Part shown: positions 1 to 9,258 of the stretch, in pieces | Layout of the letters: each line of letters starts with the position of its first letter | How positions within the stretch are numbered: position 1 is the first letter of the stretch | Assembly: GCF_021234875.1 (NCBI RefSeq) | Contig: NZ_JAJQVM010000005.1 | Location: 62,001-126,000 of the forward strand | Reading direction: 5' to 3' | Length of the DNA stretch: 64,000 bases | From: Marinibactrum halimedae | GTDB lineage: Bacteria; Pseudomonadota; Gammaproteobacteria; Pseudomonadales; Cellvibrionaceae | Notes under the pieces: generated by a model | Told to the model about the DNA's origin: nothing | Databases searched by the model: none | The model's input: the letters and a program-made list of their open reading frames with translations, nothing else | Program-made: the position numbers and the translations under genes

Positions 1-2
1 CC

Positions 3-821
3 CCTAAAAACTTGGTGGTTTCTGGTCAAACCCAAAGCACTACTTCTTCTAACGATATCAATATTCAATTACTGGCTTCGGCGAAAATTTTTGGTGAAGT
101 GGCTTCAAACGATACGGCAGCAGCTCCGGAGCCGGTGAGTGTTGGTATTGAAGATGATGCAGTCGATACGAAGTTAAATTTAAAGCTAAAAGGTGTTGTC
201 ATGAGTGCGACACCAGAGCAATCACGAGCCATGATCGAGGATGGACGTGAAGAAGAGCTATACAAAGTTGGTGACAAGTTACCCGGTGGTTCTAACGTCA
301 CATTGAGTAAAGTCTTGACCGACCGCGTCATTCTAAGCAACGCCGGTAGAGCCGAGTCATTATGGTTGTTTGACCCAGACGGTTCTCTGGGGGGGAGCAG
401 TGTGAGTTCAGGTCGAGGCAGTTCTGGCCGCAGTGCTAGCAGTTCGCGCCCTAGGTCAATACGCCCTGGTGTTAGCCAGCCCAATACAGCCAGTCGTCGC
501 TCGTCTGGCCCAGGCCCTCAGGAAAGTCGGAAAATTTCCCGTCTACCCAAGTCCTTGGCGGAAGTCATTAAATTCAGTGTTCATCGTGAAAATGGTCAAA
601 TCATGGGTTACAAAATTCGCCCAGGCCGAGACCGAGATGCATTCCAAGAGTTGGGTTTGCAAACCAACGATATCGTTACAGAAATTAATGGCATTGCTTT
701 GAATAGCTCAGGCAGTGTCACCCAGGTTTATCGTGAGATGCGAGAGGCCACAAGTGCCGATGTAACCCTGTTGCGCGGTGGACAATCGATGTCTTTGAGT
801 GTGGAACTCGATACCAATTGA
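3..821 (+). CDS. gspC: Type II secretion system protein GspC, 5' end cut by window
   Basis: This is the inner-membrane clamp protein of the type II secretion system, which links the GspLM platform to the GspD secretin. The reading frame is open to the left edge of the window, so the cytoplasmic and transmembrane N-terminus is missing. The visible part starts with a low-complexity linker and continues with a homology region (LNLKLKGVVMS to the ESLWLFDP stretch) that in the family binds the GspD N0 domain. A Ser/Gly/Arg-rich linker follows, then a C-terminal PDZ domain (around IRPGRDRDAFQELGL and NDIVTEINGIAL). It is the first visible gene of a gspC-N operon. Its stop overlaps a possible TTG start of gspD. 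The identity rests on domain order and operon position. Confidence 0.93.
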   Translation, partial: PKNLVVSGQTQSTTSSNDINIQLLASAKIFGEVASNDTAAAPEPVSVGIEDDAVDTKLNLKLKGVVMSATPEQSRAMIEDGREEELYKVGDKLPGGSNVTLSKVLTDRVILSNAGRAESLWLFDPDGSLGGSSVSSGRGSSGRSASSSRPRSIRPGVSQPNTASRRSSGPGPQESRKISRLPKSLAEVIKFSVHRENGQIMGYKIRPGRDRDAFQELGLQTNDIVTEINGIALNSSGSVTQVYREMREATSADVTLLRGGQSMSLSVELDTN

Positions 822-838
822 GATCAGTGAGGATTAGT

Positions 839-2872
839 GTGCGTGCGGTAATATTAGCAGTCTTCCTATTTTGTGCCTTAGGTGCAAAAGCCCAGGAAAC
901 TTTCACAGTCAGTTTCAACGATTCTGATATCGGGGAGCTGATTAAGTTGGTATCGGATGTAACGGGAAAAACAGTTGCCATTGACCCTCGTGTTAAGGGC
1001 AAGGTCACGGTAGTTTCCAAACAACCACTAACAACCGATGAACTTTACGATCTTTTCCTTTCTGTGCTTGACCTACATGGCTTTACGGCATTTGAAAGTA
1101 ATGGTGTAGTTCGGGTGGTGCCGAATAAAGACGTCCGGTCATCCCCTATTCCTGTGGTCTCTAATACACCTAAAGCTGACCAGAGCGATGAATACGTAAC
1201 CGAAGTGATTGTGTTGCGGAATATTTCAGCGGCTAAGGTTCTGCCGGTTTTACGCCCATTGGTGGCTCAGCACGCACACATGGCTGCCTATGACCCGAGT
1301 AACTCCATTGTTATTTCAGATACCTCTTCAAACATCGCCCGGATTAAAAAGGTTATTGATAAAATAGATGCCGCTGCAGTTGCTCAAACTGAAGTGGTGC
1401 AATTGGATTATGCCCCCGTTGAAGAAGCGGTAAAAATGATCGAGCAATTGCTCAAAGGTGACAAAAATACAGGCAGTATGAAGCTTGTTGCGGACGCTCG
1501 GACGAATTCTATTTTGGTCAGTGGTGACGAGATACAGCGCAATCGAGTTCGGGGTTTGGTTTCACGAATTGACCGGCCACAGGCTCAAACCGGCAATGTG
1601 CGCGTCATCTATTTAGAATATGCTGATGCAACTGAAGTGTCTCAAGTTCTGAATAAGTTGCTCCAGAACATGCAGAAAAAAGCCGATAAAGCCAAGCAGG
1701 GTACGGGCGCTTCCGTTGAGGCAGATGAAGATACCAATGCGTTATTGATTACTGCGGAAGGGGATATTTTAGATTCGTTATTGCAAGTAGTAGAGCGCTT
1801 GGATATTCGTCGTGCTCAGGTATTAGTTGAAGCCATCATCGCAGAAATTGAAGACGTTGATGGTACTGATCTAGGCGTACAATGGTTATTTGCAGACCAA
1901 GATGGTGGCTTCGGTGGCCTTTCTACAGGGGATGGTGCTCTGGGCGGCGCTGCGCGAGCTGCTTTCAGTGATGATGATGATGCAATTGAAGACCTTGCTG
2001 GTGTTGTGGCAGGTATCGCTGGTGCAACGTTAGGGGTGGGAGAATTCGATGGTGAAGAAGGTTTCATCGCTCTATTGAATATGTTGCAGAGAAAGACTAA
2101 CTCCAACATTTTGTCTACACCAAGCTTATTGACCACAGATAACCACGAAGCGGTGATTGCGGTCGGGCAAGAAGTTCCTTTCGTGACGGGCAGCTTCACC
2201 AGTGCCGATGGTAACTCAACCAATCCTTTCCAGACCATCGAGCGTCAAAATGTGGGTATTTCCTTAACGGTTACCCCACACATAAATGAGGGCGATAAGA
2301 TTCTTCTGGATATTGAGCAGGAAGTATCCAGCTTGACTGGTGAAACGAGCGCCTCTGATGTCATCACCAATGAGCGTTCAATTACGACACAGGTATTGGC
2401 AGCAGATGGCCAGGTGGTCGTATTGGGTGGCTTGATGCGTGACAACGTTCAAACGTTTGAATCCAAAATTCCAGTCCTGGGCAGCATTCCTGTATTAGGT
2501 CAATTATTCCGCTCAAACCGAGACTCGGTCACTAAGACGAACTTGTTAGTGTTCATCCGAGCTACGGTTATTCGAAACGATGAGACACTAACGGGAACTA
2601 CGGCAGAGAAGTATCGTTATATCCGTGAGCAGCAGCTACAGCGTCGCGAGAAAGCGGGTTTGCTGATTGATGATGATTCGTTGCCTGTGATTCCCGAGTG
2701 GCCTGTTTCTCCACACCAAGATCTTTCGGGATACAACAAAACGTTGAACGAAATGCGCATTAAACGAGGAGAAGCTCCACTTATTTATGAGCCAACTCCA
2801 GCAAAACAGAGTGCAGAAGATCAGTCTACAAATCTGGAATCGGACGATGCAGATCAGTCCGACAGCCAATAG
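839..2872 (+). CDS. gspD: Type II secretion system secretin GspD
   Basis: This is the outer-membrane secretin that forms the multimeric channel through which folded exoproteins leave. I chose GTG at 839 because a GAGG ribosome site lies about six bases upstream and translation then begins with a clean signal peptide (MRAVILAVFLFCALGAKA, cleavage before QE). A TTG at 818 overlapping the gspC stop would add seven residues. The N0 domain (FTVSFNDSDIGELIKLV) is followed by N1-N3 repeats and the C-terminal secretin domain with VLVEAIIAEI, VGQEVPFVTG, VGISLTVTPHI and VVLGGLMRD followed by IPVLGSIPVLGQLFRS. An acidic serine-rich tail may be the pilotin-binding region (inference). The length is normal for the family. 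Confidence 0.96.
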   Translation: MRAVILAVFLFCALGAKAQETFTVSFNDSDIGELIKLVSDVTGKTVAIDPRVKGKVTVVSKQPLTTDELYDLFLSVLDLHGFTAFESNGVVRVVPNKDVRSSPIPVVSNTPKADQSDEYVTEVIVLRNISAAKVLPVLRPLVAQHAHMAAYDPSNSIVISDTSSNIARIKKVIDKIDAAAVAQTEVVQLDYAPVEEAVKMIEQLLKGDKNTGSMKLVADARTNSILVSGDEIQRNRVRGLVSRIDRPQAQTGNVRVIYLEYADATEVSQVLNKLLQNMQKKADKAKQGTGASVEADEDTNALLITAEGDILDSLLQVVERLDIRRAQVLVEAIIAEIEDVDGTDLGVQWLFADQDGGFGGLSTGDGALGGAARAAFSDDDDAIEDLAGVVAGIAGATLGVGEFDGEEGFIALLNMLQRKTNSNILSTPSLLTTDNHEAVIAVGQEVPFVTGSFTSADGNSTNPFQTIERQNVGISLTVTPHINEGDKILLDIEQEVSSLTGETSASDVITNERSITTQVLAADGQVVVLGGLMRDNVQTFESKIPVLGSIPVLGQLFRSNRDSVTKTNLLVFIRATVIRNDETLTGTTAEKYRYIREQQLQRREKAGLLIDDDSLPVIPEWPVSPHQDLSGYNKTLNEMRIKRGEAPLIYEPTPAKQSAEDQSTNLESDDADQSDSQ

Positions 2873-2906
2873 CCTCCATAGGCAACAAGGTAATTGAGGT
2901 GGGTTT

Positions 2907-4430
2907 ATGTCGGAAAATGCTGAACAAGAGATTGTAGAGACGGAAGTAGAGGAGTTTGAGTCGCAACCGTTAACGGACAGCGACTTGCCTTTCTACTACG
3001 CGAGTCAACATGGTGTCATCTTCGAGGATGGTGTCCTATCGCACCGAAGCCCACTGCCGTTGCCATTGTTATTGGAAATACGTCGATTTTTAAATACTGA
3101 CTTCGATGTAGAAAAAATTGAAGATTCGGTTTTCCAAAAACGCCTAAAAGATAAGTACCACGGTGCTAGCGGTTCTGCCCAACAAGCTGCAGATCAAATG
3201 GCTGATGAAGTAGGCTCGGATATTGATTTAGGGTCATTGGCTGACGAGCTGTCAGACGATCAAGAGTTGTTGTCTGGTAATGACGATGCGCCGGTCATCA
3301 AGTTGATCAATGCCATCCTCTCTCAGGCGGTACGTGAAAAAGCATCCGATATCCATATCGAGCCCTATGAGGATCGCGTAGCGGTGCGTTTTCGTGTGGA
3401 CGGTGTCTTGAATGAAATGCTGTCTCCGAAAGCTGTACTTGCACCATTATTAGTTTCCCGATTGAAGGTGATGGCGAAACTGGATATTGCCGAAAAGCGT
3501 TTGCCACAGGATGGTCGTATTAGCGTAAAGTTAGCGGGTCATGGCCTAGATATCCGCCTCTCTACGATTCCCTCTGCCCATGGCGAGCGGGTGGTGTTGC
3601 GTCTTTTGGATACCACCGCTGGACAGCTCACATTGGATCAAATTGCGATGCCACCTCAAGTTCGCAATGGGTTTTCAGAGGCATTGCATAAGCCCCACGG
3701 TATTATTTTGGTGACTGGGCCAACGGGTTCAGGTAAAACCACCACACTTTACGCGGGCCTTAGCCATATCAACGAACGCAGCCGTAACATCTTAACCATC
3801 GAAGACCCGGTGGAATATGCTTTGCCTGGTATTGGCCAAACACAGGTGAACGCAAAAATTGATATGACGTTTGCTCGTGGACTGAGAGCCATTCTCCGCC
3901 AAGACCCGGATGTCGTCATGATTGGTGAGATTCGAGATCAGGAAACGGCTGCCATTGCAGTACAGGCGAGTTTGACGGGTCACTTGGTTATGTCCACCTT
4001 ACATACCAATACTGCTATTGGCGCGGTCACGCGTTTGCAAGACATGGGCATAGAGCCTTTCCTCCTTTCCTCTAGTTTGACCGCAGTCATGTCCCAACGA
4101 TTGGTTCGGACATTATGCAGTTGTAAACGCCCTGATAAGCCAACACCAGCCGAACAGCTTCATATGGGCATTGGTCCAGATGAGACGATTTACCGGCCTG
4201 TTGGCTGTGAAGCTTGTCATCATCAGGGCTATCGTGGACGAAGTGCGATTTATGAATGGATTGATATCACCCCTGAGATGCGTCAAATGATTCATGAGGA
4301 TGTGGGTGAGCAAGAGATGACCGAATGCGCACGGAAGTATTCTGATTCGATTACTACTAATGGGTGTCGCCGTGTTTTAGCCGGCGAAACGAGTATTGAA
4401 GAAGTTATGCGCGTAACGACGGCGGTGTAA
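2907..4430 (+). CDS. gspE: Type II secretion system ATPase GspE
   Basis: This is the cytoplasmic hexameric ATPase that powers pseudopilus assembly. The 507-residue protein has an N-terminal N1E-like domain, the central PilB/GspE ATPase core with Walker A GPTGSGKTTTLYAG, an Asp box (TIEDPVEY), Walker B (DVVMIGEIRD) and a His box (GHLVMSTLHTN). The C-terminal zinc-binding region is present, but its first cysteine pair is CSC rather than the usual CxxC, while the second is CEAC. The ATG at 2907 has a TGAGGTGGG ribosome site. It lies 34 bp after gspD and 2 bp before gspF, so all are probably cotranscribed. Confidence 0.97.
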   Translation: MSENAEQEIVETEVEEFESQPLTDSDLPFYYASQHGVIFEDGVLSHRSPLPLPLLLEIRRFLNTDFDVEKIEDSVFQKRLKDKYHGASGSAQQAADQMADEVGSDIDLGSLADELSDDQELLSGNDDAPVIKLINAILSQAVREKASDIHIEPYEDRVAVRFRVDGVLNEMLSPKAVLAPLLVSRLKVMAKLDIAEKRLPQDGRISVKLAGHGLDIRLSTIPSAHGERVVLRLLDTTAGQLTLDQIAMPPQVRNGFSEALHKPHGIILVTGPTGSGKTTTLYAGLSHINERSRNILTIEDPVEYALPGIGQTQVNAKIDMTFARGLRAILRQDPDVVMIGEIRDQETAAIAVQASLTGHLVMSTLHTNTAIGAVTRLQDMGIEPFLLSSSLTAVMSQRLVRTLCSCKRPDKPTPAEQLHMGIGPDETIYRPVGCEACHHQGYRGRSAIYEWIDITPEMRQMIHEDVGEQEMTECARKYSDSITTNGCRRVLAGETSIEEVMRVTTAV

Positions 4431-4432
4431 TC

Positions 4433-5686
4433 GTGGGTGCTTACAGTTATACAGCGATTAACAGCTCTGGAAAAACCGTAAAAGGGATTATTGAGGGTGA
4501 CAGTGAGCGCCAGGTTCGTTCACAGTTACGAGGCAAGCAACTGAAGCCCCTTACCGTATCCAGCGCGCGTGATGGTGGTAAACAAAAAGCCACCCAGTCT
4601 TCTAGTACCGAAGGTGGTTTATTCGGCTTAGGTGGGCTGAGTTTATTTGCACCGAAAGTCACTTCTAAAGAGCGTTCCTTGCTGACTCGCCAGTTGGCCT
4701 CTCTGATTAGCTCGGGTTTGCCTCTTGACGAGTCTTTAAATACGGCGGCTAAACAAGCCAATAAACCGGCGACACAATCGGTTTTATTCAGTATTCGTAG
4801 CCGAGTATTGGAAGGCCACTCTCTTGCACAGGCTTTTTCTGAACATCCAAAAAGCTTTGACAATATGTACCGTTCCATGATTCGGGCAGGTGAATCATCC
4901 GGTTATTTGGGCGAGATTTTAGAGCAGCTCGCAGAGTACATTGAGCGGAGCGAGCAGGCCCGTGGCAAGCTAAAAATGGCGATGATATACCCCATTGTTC
5001 TTCTTTGCGTCAGTATTGCGGTTGTGACAGTGCTGATGGTGTTTGTAGTACCGGATCTGGTGGGAATGTTCCAGCAGAACGAACGTGAGTTACCTGGTAT
5101 CACGGTCTTCCTTATTGCTTTCAGTGACATTTTAACGAGTTACGGGCTCTTCATTTTGATGGGGCTAGCCGCTGCTGTTTCTGGTTTTCAATATTTACTC
5201 CGAAAGCCTTCCAGGTTGAGAGCTTGGCATCGGTTCTGTTTGCGTGTTCCCCTCATTAAAGATGTCATTTTATTGGCTGACAGTTCGCGTTTTGCCGGGA
5301 CATTAAGTTTGTTGATACACAGTGGCGTGCCGTTATTGCAGGCGTTACGTATTTCAACGCAGGTGTTGGGGAATTCGGAACTGCAAAGTGCATGTTCTGA
5401 TGTGACACGAACGGTTCAGGAAGGTGGCAGTCTAAATAAAGCGTTACGCCAAGTTGGCTGGTTCCCGCCTCTACTGGTTCAAATGGCTGCCAGTGGCGAA
5501 GCAAACGGTACGTTAGATCATCAATTAAAACACTGTGCGCAAAACCAAGAGCGTGAATTGGAAATGACTTTGGCAACTACATTGGGCATTTTTGAGCCTC
5601 TGATTGTTGTCTTCATGGGAGGCGCTATTGCCTTCATCATGCTCGCAATTCTGATGCCTATTTTTGATATGAATAAGATGGTTTAA
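4433..5686 (+). CDS. gspF: Type II secretion system inner-membrane protein GspF
   Basis: This is the polytopic platform protein that couples GspE to pseudopilin assembly. It is 417 residues long, with the typical N-terminus (GAYSYTAINSSGKTVKGIIEG), then two T2SSF domains, the first around LTRQLASLISSGLPLDESL and the second around FAGTLSLLIHSGVPLLQALRI. Membrane segments lie near residues 185-205, 225-250 and at the C-terminus (IVVFMGGAIAFIMLAILMP). The start codon is GTG, two bases after the gspE stop, which points to translational coupling. Confidence 0.96.
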   Translation: MGAYSYTAINSSGKTVKGIIEGDSERQVRSQLRGKQLKPLTVSSARDGGKQKATQSSSTEGGLFGLGGLSLFAPKVTSKERSLLTRQLASLISSGLPLDESLNTAAKQANKPATQSVLFSIRSRVLEGHSLAQAFSEHPKSFDNMYRSMIRAGESSGYLGEILEQLAEYIERSEQARGKLKMAMIYPIVLLCVSIAVVTVLMVFVVPDLVGMFQQNERELPGITVFLIAFSDILTSYGLFILMGLAAAVSGFQYLLRKPSRLRAWHRFCLRVPLIKDVILLADSSRFAGTLSLLIHSGVPLLQALRISTQVLGNSELQSACSDVTRTVQEGGSLNKALRQVGWFPPLLVQMAASGEANGTLDHQLKHCAQNQERELEMTLATTLGIFEPLIVVFMGGAIAFIMLAILMPIFDMNKMV

Positions 5687-5724
5687 CCCTCTTGGCAATG
5701 TATTTCCTAAACGGACGAGTAACT

Positions 5725-6189
5725 ATGAAATCAATGCAATCTACAAATGAAGTTAACGTAAAAACACAACAGAAAGGCTTCTCGTTAATCGAGATTATGG
5801 TGGTATTGGTCATTATTGGGCTATTGGTGGGTATTGTGGCACCTAATGTTCTTCAGAATGTTGATGAGGCCCAGAAACAAACGGTATTTGCTAACTTCAA
5901 AAGTATTGAAACCTCTTTAAAAATGTACCGCTTGGATAACTTTGTGTACCCGAGTACAGAGCAAGGTTTAGAAGCGCTAGTGACAAAGCCAGCACTTGAT
6001 CCTGTTCCTGCTAAGTATCGCAAAGGTGGCTACTTGCCTGATTTACCCAAAGATCCCTGGGGCCGAGAGTACCTTTACCTAAGCCCAGGTGAAGGTCACG
6101 AATACGATATTTATACCTATGGTGCAGACGGTGTTCCAGGTGGTGAAGGCCAAAATGCTGATTACAACAACTGGGAAAAGCCACAATAA
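5725..6189 (+). CDS. gspG: Major pseudopilin GspG
   Basis: This is the major subunit of the type II secretion pseudopilus. I start it at ATG 5725, because the open frame back to TTG 5692 adds residues that are not prepilin-like. The result is a short leader ending KG, then FSLIEIMVVLVIIGLLVGIVAP, the classic type III signal with Glu at +5. The globular part has the GspG core (GLEALVTKP, YLPDLPKDPWGREY, YDIYTYGADG) with the acidic calcium-binding C-terminus. It is 154 residues, a normal length. Maturation needs a prepilin peptidase that is not encoded in this window. Confidence 0.95.
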   Translation: MKSMQSTNEVNVKTQQKGFSLIEIMVVLVIIGLLVGIVAPNVLQNVDEAQKQTVFANFKSIETSLKMYRLDNFVYPSTEQGLEALVTKPALDPVPAKYRKGGYLPDLPKDPWGREYLYLSPGEGHEYDIYTYGADGVPGGEGQNADYNNWEKPQ

Positions 6190-6240
6190 GTAGTCGCTGA
6201 GTAGTTTTTAATAAAATTGACGGCCAGGTTTAACAATCAA

Positions 6241-6876
6241 ATGAAGTTAATGAAGGTGAATCATTCCTCTCAATGGGGCTTCTCGTTAATTGAAATTATG
6301 GTCGTCATGCTGGTGATTGGTTTGGGGGTTGGTGTTGCTACGGTAGGCTTAATGCAACCAGATCCAGCTTCCAGATTGAAAGATTATGGTGAGGATTTTT
6401 ACTCACAATTAAGTTGGGCACGCGATGAAGCTCTGCTCACTGGCGAGCATATCGGAATGGTGCCGGAGCTGGTAGGAAATGAGCCGGGCGGTCGCAACGA
6501 TGGTCAAGGAGTATGGCAATTGTTGTGGCATCGCTGGCGAGACGGCGAATGGATGCCCCTAGAGCTAGAACCATTGATCCCCCCAAGAGGAATGCTCGTC
6601 GAGTTAGAAATCGATGAACAGCCTGTGGATTTGTGGCGTTGGCTGGAATATGACAAACCCTTACCCGCTGCTGTGTTTTATGGTGGAGGAGAAGCCACCC
6701 CTGCTGTGTGGATTGTCCGCTTGGAAGAAGAGTTGGCTCGCGAAGTGGAAGAGTTTGAGGATCGCCAACTTCATATGGTAATGGATGAGTTAGGACGCAT
6801 TATTTGGGTTGAGCGCTCAGATTTGGATCGATGGGGCGGAGACGAGAGCGATTTAGTTGAGCGATATCGCCGCTAA
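6241..6876 (+). CDS. gspH: Minor pseudopilin GspH
   Basis: This is a minor pseudopilin of the type II secretion tip complex region. The prepilin signal reads WG then FSLIEIMVVMLVIGLGVGVATVGL, with Glu at +5. The soluble domain is long for the family and rich in Trp, Glu and Arg, with a GspH-type core (YSQLSWARDEALLTGEHIGM and GVWQLLWHRWRDGEWMPL). The frame is open back to TTG 6217; ATG 6241 and ATG 6250 both give a short leader, and no strong ribosome site settles it. Operon position between gspG and gspI supports the call. Confidence 0.88.
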   Translation: MKLMKVNHSSQWGFSLIEIMVVMLVIGLGVGVATVGLMQPDPASRLKDYGEDFYSQLSWARDEALLTGEHIGMVPELVGNEPGGRNDGQGVWQLLWHRWRDGEWMPLELEPLIPPRGMLVELEIDEQPVDLWRWLEYDKPLPAAVFYGGGEATPAVWIVRLEEELAREVEEFEDRQLHMVMDELGRIIWVERSDLDRWGGDESDLVERYRR

Positions 6877-6943
6877 TAAACGTTTCGTTTTTTGCTGAGA
6901 CTATTGATATCTGCCGTATTTCGTTATCACGGAGTGTGAATTC

Positions 6944-7360
6944 TTGAAGAAGCAATCGGGTTTTACGTTGGTTGAAGTCATTGTTGCGATGGCGATTGTG
7001 GCGGTGGCGTTACCGGCATTGCTTACCGTTATGATGACTCAAGCTGATAACGCCGTATCCATTCGAGAAAGAACTCTGGCGGAGTGGGTCGCAATCAATT
7101 TGCTTGAAGAACACCGTTTGAATTACCAACTCAGCGGTAGGGTTCTTAACGGTCGAGATACCGGCGAGGCTGAATTAGCCGGCACAACTTGGTATTGGCA
7201 CGCTGAAGGAAAGGTCACGGCGGTAGAGGCGATTCGGAACTTGAAAATCTCGGTGGGTACAGACGCTTCCACAGTGAAAGATGAGCCTATCACGACATTG
7301 TCTGGATATTTGTATGAAGATACCAATACCAGTGGTAATCGAGGCTCAAATAGGAATTAA
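6944..7360 (+). CDS. gspI: Minor pseudopilin GspI
   Basis: This is a minor pseudopilin that, with GspJ and GspK, forms the initiating tip of the pseudopilus. It begins at TTG 6944: the two in-frame-looking GTG triplets just upstream run straight into stops, and a GGAG site lies nine bases before the TTG. The leader is very short (MKKQSG), followed by FTLVEVIVAMAIVAVALPALL. The rest (SIRERTLAEWVAINLLEEHRL) matches the GspI core. It is 138 residues, slightly longer than common family members, with a hydrophilic Asn/Ser/Gly tail. Confidence 0.93.
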   Translation: MKKQSGFTLVEVIVAMAIVAVALPALLTVMMTQADNAVSIRERTLAEWVAINLLEEHRLNYQLSGRVLNGRDTGEAELAGTTWYWHAEGKVTAVEAIRNLKISVGTDASTVKDEPITTLSGYLYEDTNTSGNRGSNRN

Positions 7361-7379
7361 CGAGAGCTGGTGTGGTTAG

Positions 7380-8171
7380 GTGAAAAAAGCATCCGATATG
7401 ATAGCGTGTAAAAGCAGTTATTCGTCAGGTTTTACCCTCGTCGAAGTAATGGTTGCACTCGCCATTGGAGTAATGGTGACGGTGCTTGCTTACCAAACGC
7501 TCTCCGTATCAATTACCAGCAGTGAGGCCACTGCCGATGCCCTGGCAGAAATTGACGATTTGGATCGCGCATGGCAGATGATAGACCGAGACTTACGTCA
7601 TGCTATTAGCCGAGCTAGTTCGTTACATGGCGTTAGATCTGTCACTGGGTTCGGAACTGAAATTGATAATGCTTACAAGTTGAAATTTACGCGCTCCGGG
7701 CGCCCGAACCCTATGAATTTACCCCGAAGTGCGTTATTGCGTGTGGGGTATCGTTGGGAAGACGAGGTGCTTTATCGTGACGCATGGCCGGAAAGCCAAG
7801 AAGCGGATATTGATAATGCGTTGTCGATGAAACTCTTAGGGAATGTGACTGACTTTCAACTTCGCTTTCTACCTGAAACGGCTAGAAATGCAGAAGGTCC
7901 TTGGGTCGATCAATGGCCAGACGGAAATGCCCAGAATGACCAAGATGAAAAAATGCCTATTGCCGTTGAAGTGACAATGGAGGTGACAGGTTACGACAAA
8001 ATTGTTCGCATGTTTTCAATCAGCTCAGGCGTTGTTGTCGCTAACAACAATAATACAGCTGGTGGAAACCCTAATGCCGGTGGTGGCCGCTCTGGAGTAG
8101 GAAACCGAACGGGTGGAGGTGCGCGCACCGGTAGTGGGCGAGGAGAAGGTGGTGGGCGTGTTGAAGAATAA
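7380..8171 (+). CDS. gspJ: Minor pseudopilin GspJ with Gly/Arg-rich tail
   Basis: This is the tip pseudopilin GspJ. GTG 7380 gives a leader ending SSG then FTLVEVMVALAIGVMVTVLAYQTL. The soluble domain shows the family pattern (DLDRAWQMIDRDLRHAISR, LLRVGYRWEDEVLYRDAWPES, ITVEVTMEVTGY-like end). After the normal domain end, around residue 222, comes a tail of about 40 residues made almost only of Gly, Asn, Arg, Ser and Thr. I do not recall such a tail from standard GspJ proteins. The last 14 bp overlap the chosen gspK start. Confidence 0.93.
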   Translation: MKKASDMIACKSSYSSGFTLVEVMVALAIGVMVTVLAYQTLSVSITSSEATADALAEIDDLDRAWQMIDRDLRHAISRASSLHGVRSVTGFGTEIDNAYKLKFTRSGRPNPMNLPRSALLRVGYRWEDEVLYRDAWPESQEADIDNALSMKLLGNVTDFQLRFLPETARNAEGPWVDQWPDGNAQNDQDEKMPIAVEVTMEVTGYDKIVRMFSISSGVVVANNNNTAGGNPNAGGGRSGVGNRTGGGARTGSGRGEGGGRVEE

Positions 8172-9237
8172 TCAACAACGTTTATTCGCAGGACATCAAT
8201 CATCGGCCTCCAGTGCACAGGGCGGGTTTGCGCTAATTACGGCACTGGTGATTGTCAGTCTAGTTGTGGCCTTGTCTATCGGAATTGCTGCCAGCCATGA
8301 TCGCAGCCTTTGGTTGTCAGAAAGTCGTTGGCACGGAAATCAAGCGCTTCAATATGTCTATGGCGCAGAACAAATGGCGATTTATGCTTTAAATGAAGAT
8401 TACAAGGACGACGATGAAAACCAGGAAATGGTAGACCACAATGATGAAATTTGGGCTCAGCCAACACCATTTGAGCTGGATGAGGGATGGCTAGAGGGCA
8501 ATTTAACTGACGCGCAATCGAAGTTAGATATTAATCGATTGGCGGAGAAGGTTCAGAATGCCAACAATATTTCCTATGGCGCAACTGATCCACGCCGTTT
8601 TACGGAAGCGCAACGACGATTTTTAAGATTGCTTCAAAGCTTTGAAGAGCAGTATCCGGTAGATCCTTCTCAAGCAGTTGAAATCACAGAAGCTATTGTG
8701 GATTGGATTGACCAAGATGACCAAGATTTTGGTTTTGGGGGGGCTGAGAGTTTGTATTATCAGCGTCAGGATCCAATTGTGACGCCTCCAAATGGCCCAA
8801 TGGCAAGTGTAACCGAGTTACTTCTTGTTCGGCACATGACACCCGAATTATATGAGTTGATTAGGCCTTTTTTGGTTGCCTTGCCCGGTCAATCTAAAGG
8901 GTTGAATGTCAATACGGCAGACGAGCATTTACTCCGTGTGTTAAATGTGGATACAGACTTACAGCCATTATCTGCTGTAGACGCAGAAAGCTTAGTGGTG
9001 GAGCGTGGGGCCACAGGTTTCCTGGATATGACGGAGTTCATGGAATCGTCGATGGCAATGAACTTATCGTCTTCTGGGAGGGGGCAATTTAGCCAAGAAG
9101 GCATTGTGTTTAATAGTGAATATTTTTTACTACGAAGTCGAATACAAGTAGGACGACAACGACGGACTATGAACTCTCTCCTGTACCGAGAAAATGGTCA
9201 GGCTAAAATAGTGAGACGTAGCGAATTTGAACTTTAA
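8158..9237 (+). CDS. gspK: Pseudopilus tip protein GspK
   Basis: This is the large, atypical pseudopilin at the tip of the pseudopilus, which lacks Glu5. The frame is open from GTG 8113, but GTG 8158 follows a purine-rich stretch and gives a leader (MLKNNQQR...SSAQGG) just before FALITALVIVSLVVALSIGI. The helical insertion domain and calcium-site region are visible (LDINRLAEKV, VDWIDQDDQDFGFGGAE, NVNTADEHLLRVL). It is 359 residues, close to the family norm. It overlaps gspJ by 14 bp. Confidence 0.93.
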   Translation: MLKNNQQRLFAGHQSSASSAQGGFALITALVIVSLVVALSIGIAASHDRSLWLSESRWHGNQALQYVYGAEQMAIYALNEDYKDDDENQEMVDHNDEIWAQPTPFELDEGWLEGNLTDAQSKLDINRLAEKVQNANNISYGATDPRRFTEAQRRFLRLLQSFEEQYPVDPSQAVEITEAIVDWIDQDDQDFGFGGAESLYYQRQDPIVTPPNGPMASVTELLLVRHMTPELYELIRPFLVALPGQSKGLNVNTADEHLLRVLNVDTDLQPLSAVDAESLVVERGATGFLDMTEFMESSMAMNLSSSGRGQFSQEGIVFNSEYFLLRSRIQVGRQRRTMNSLLYRENGQAKIVRRSEFEL

Positions 9238-9258
9238 GCCGTATGGCATTTGATTGAT

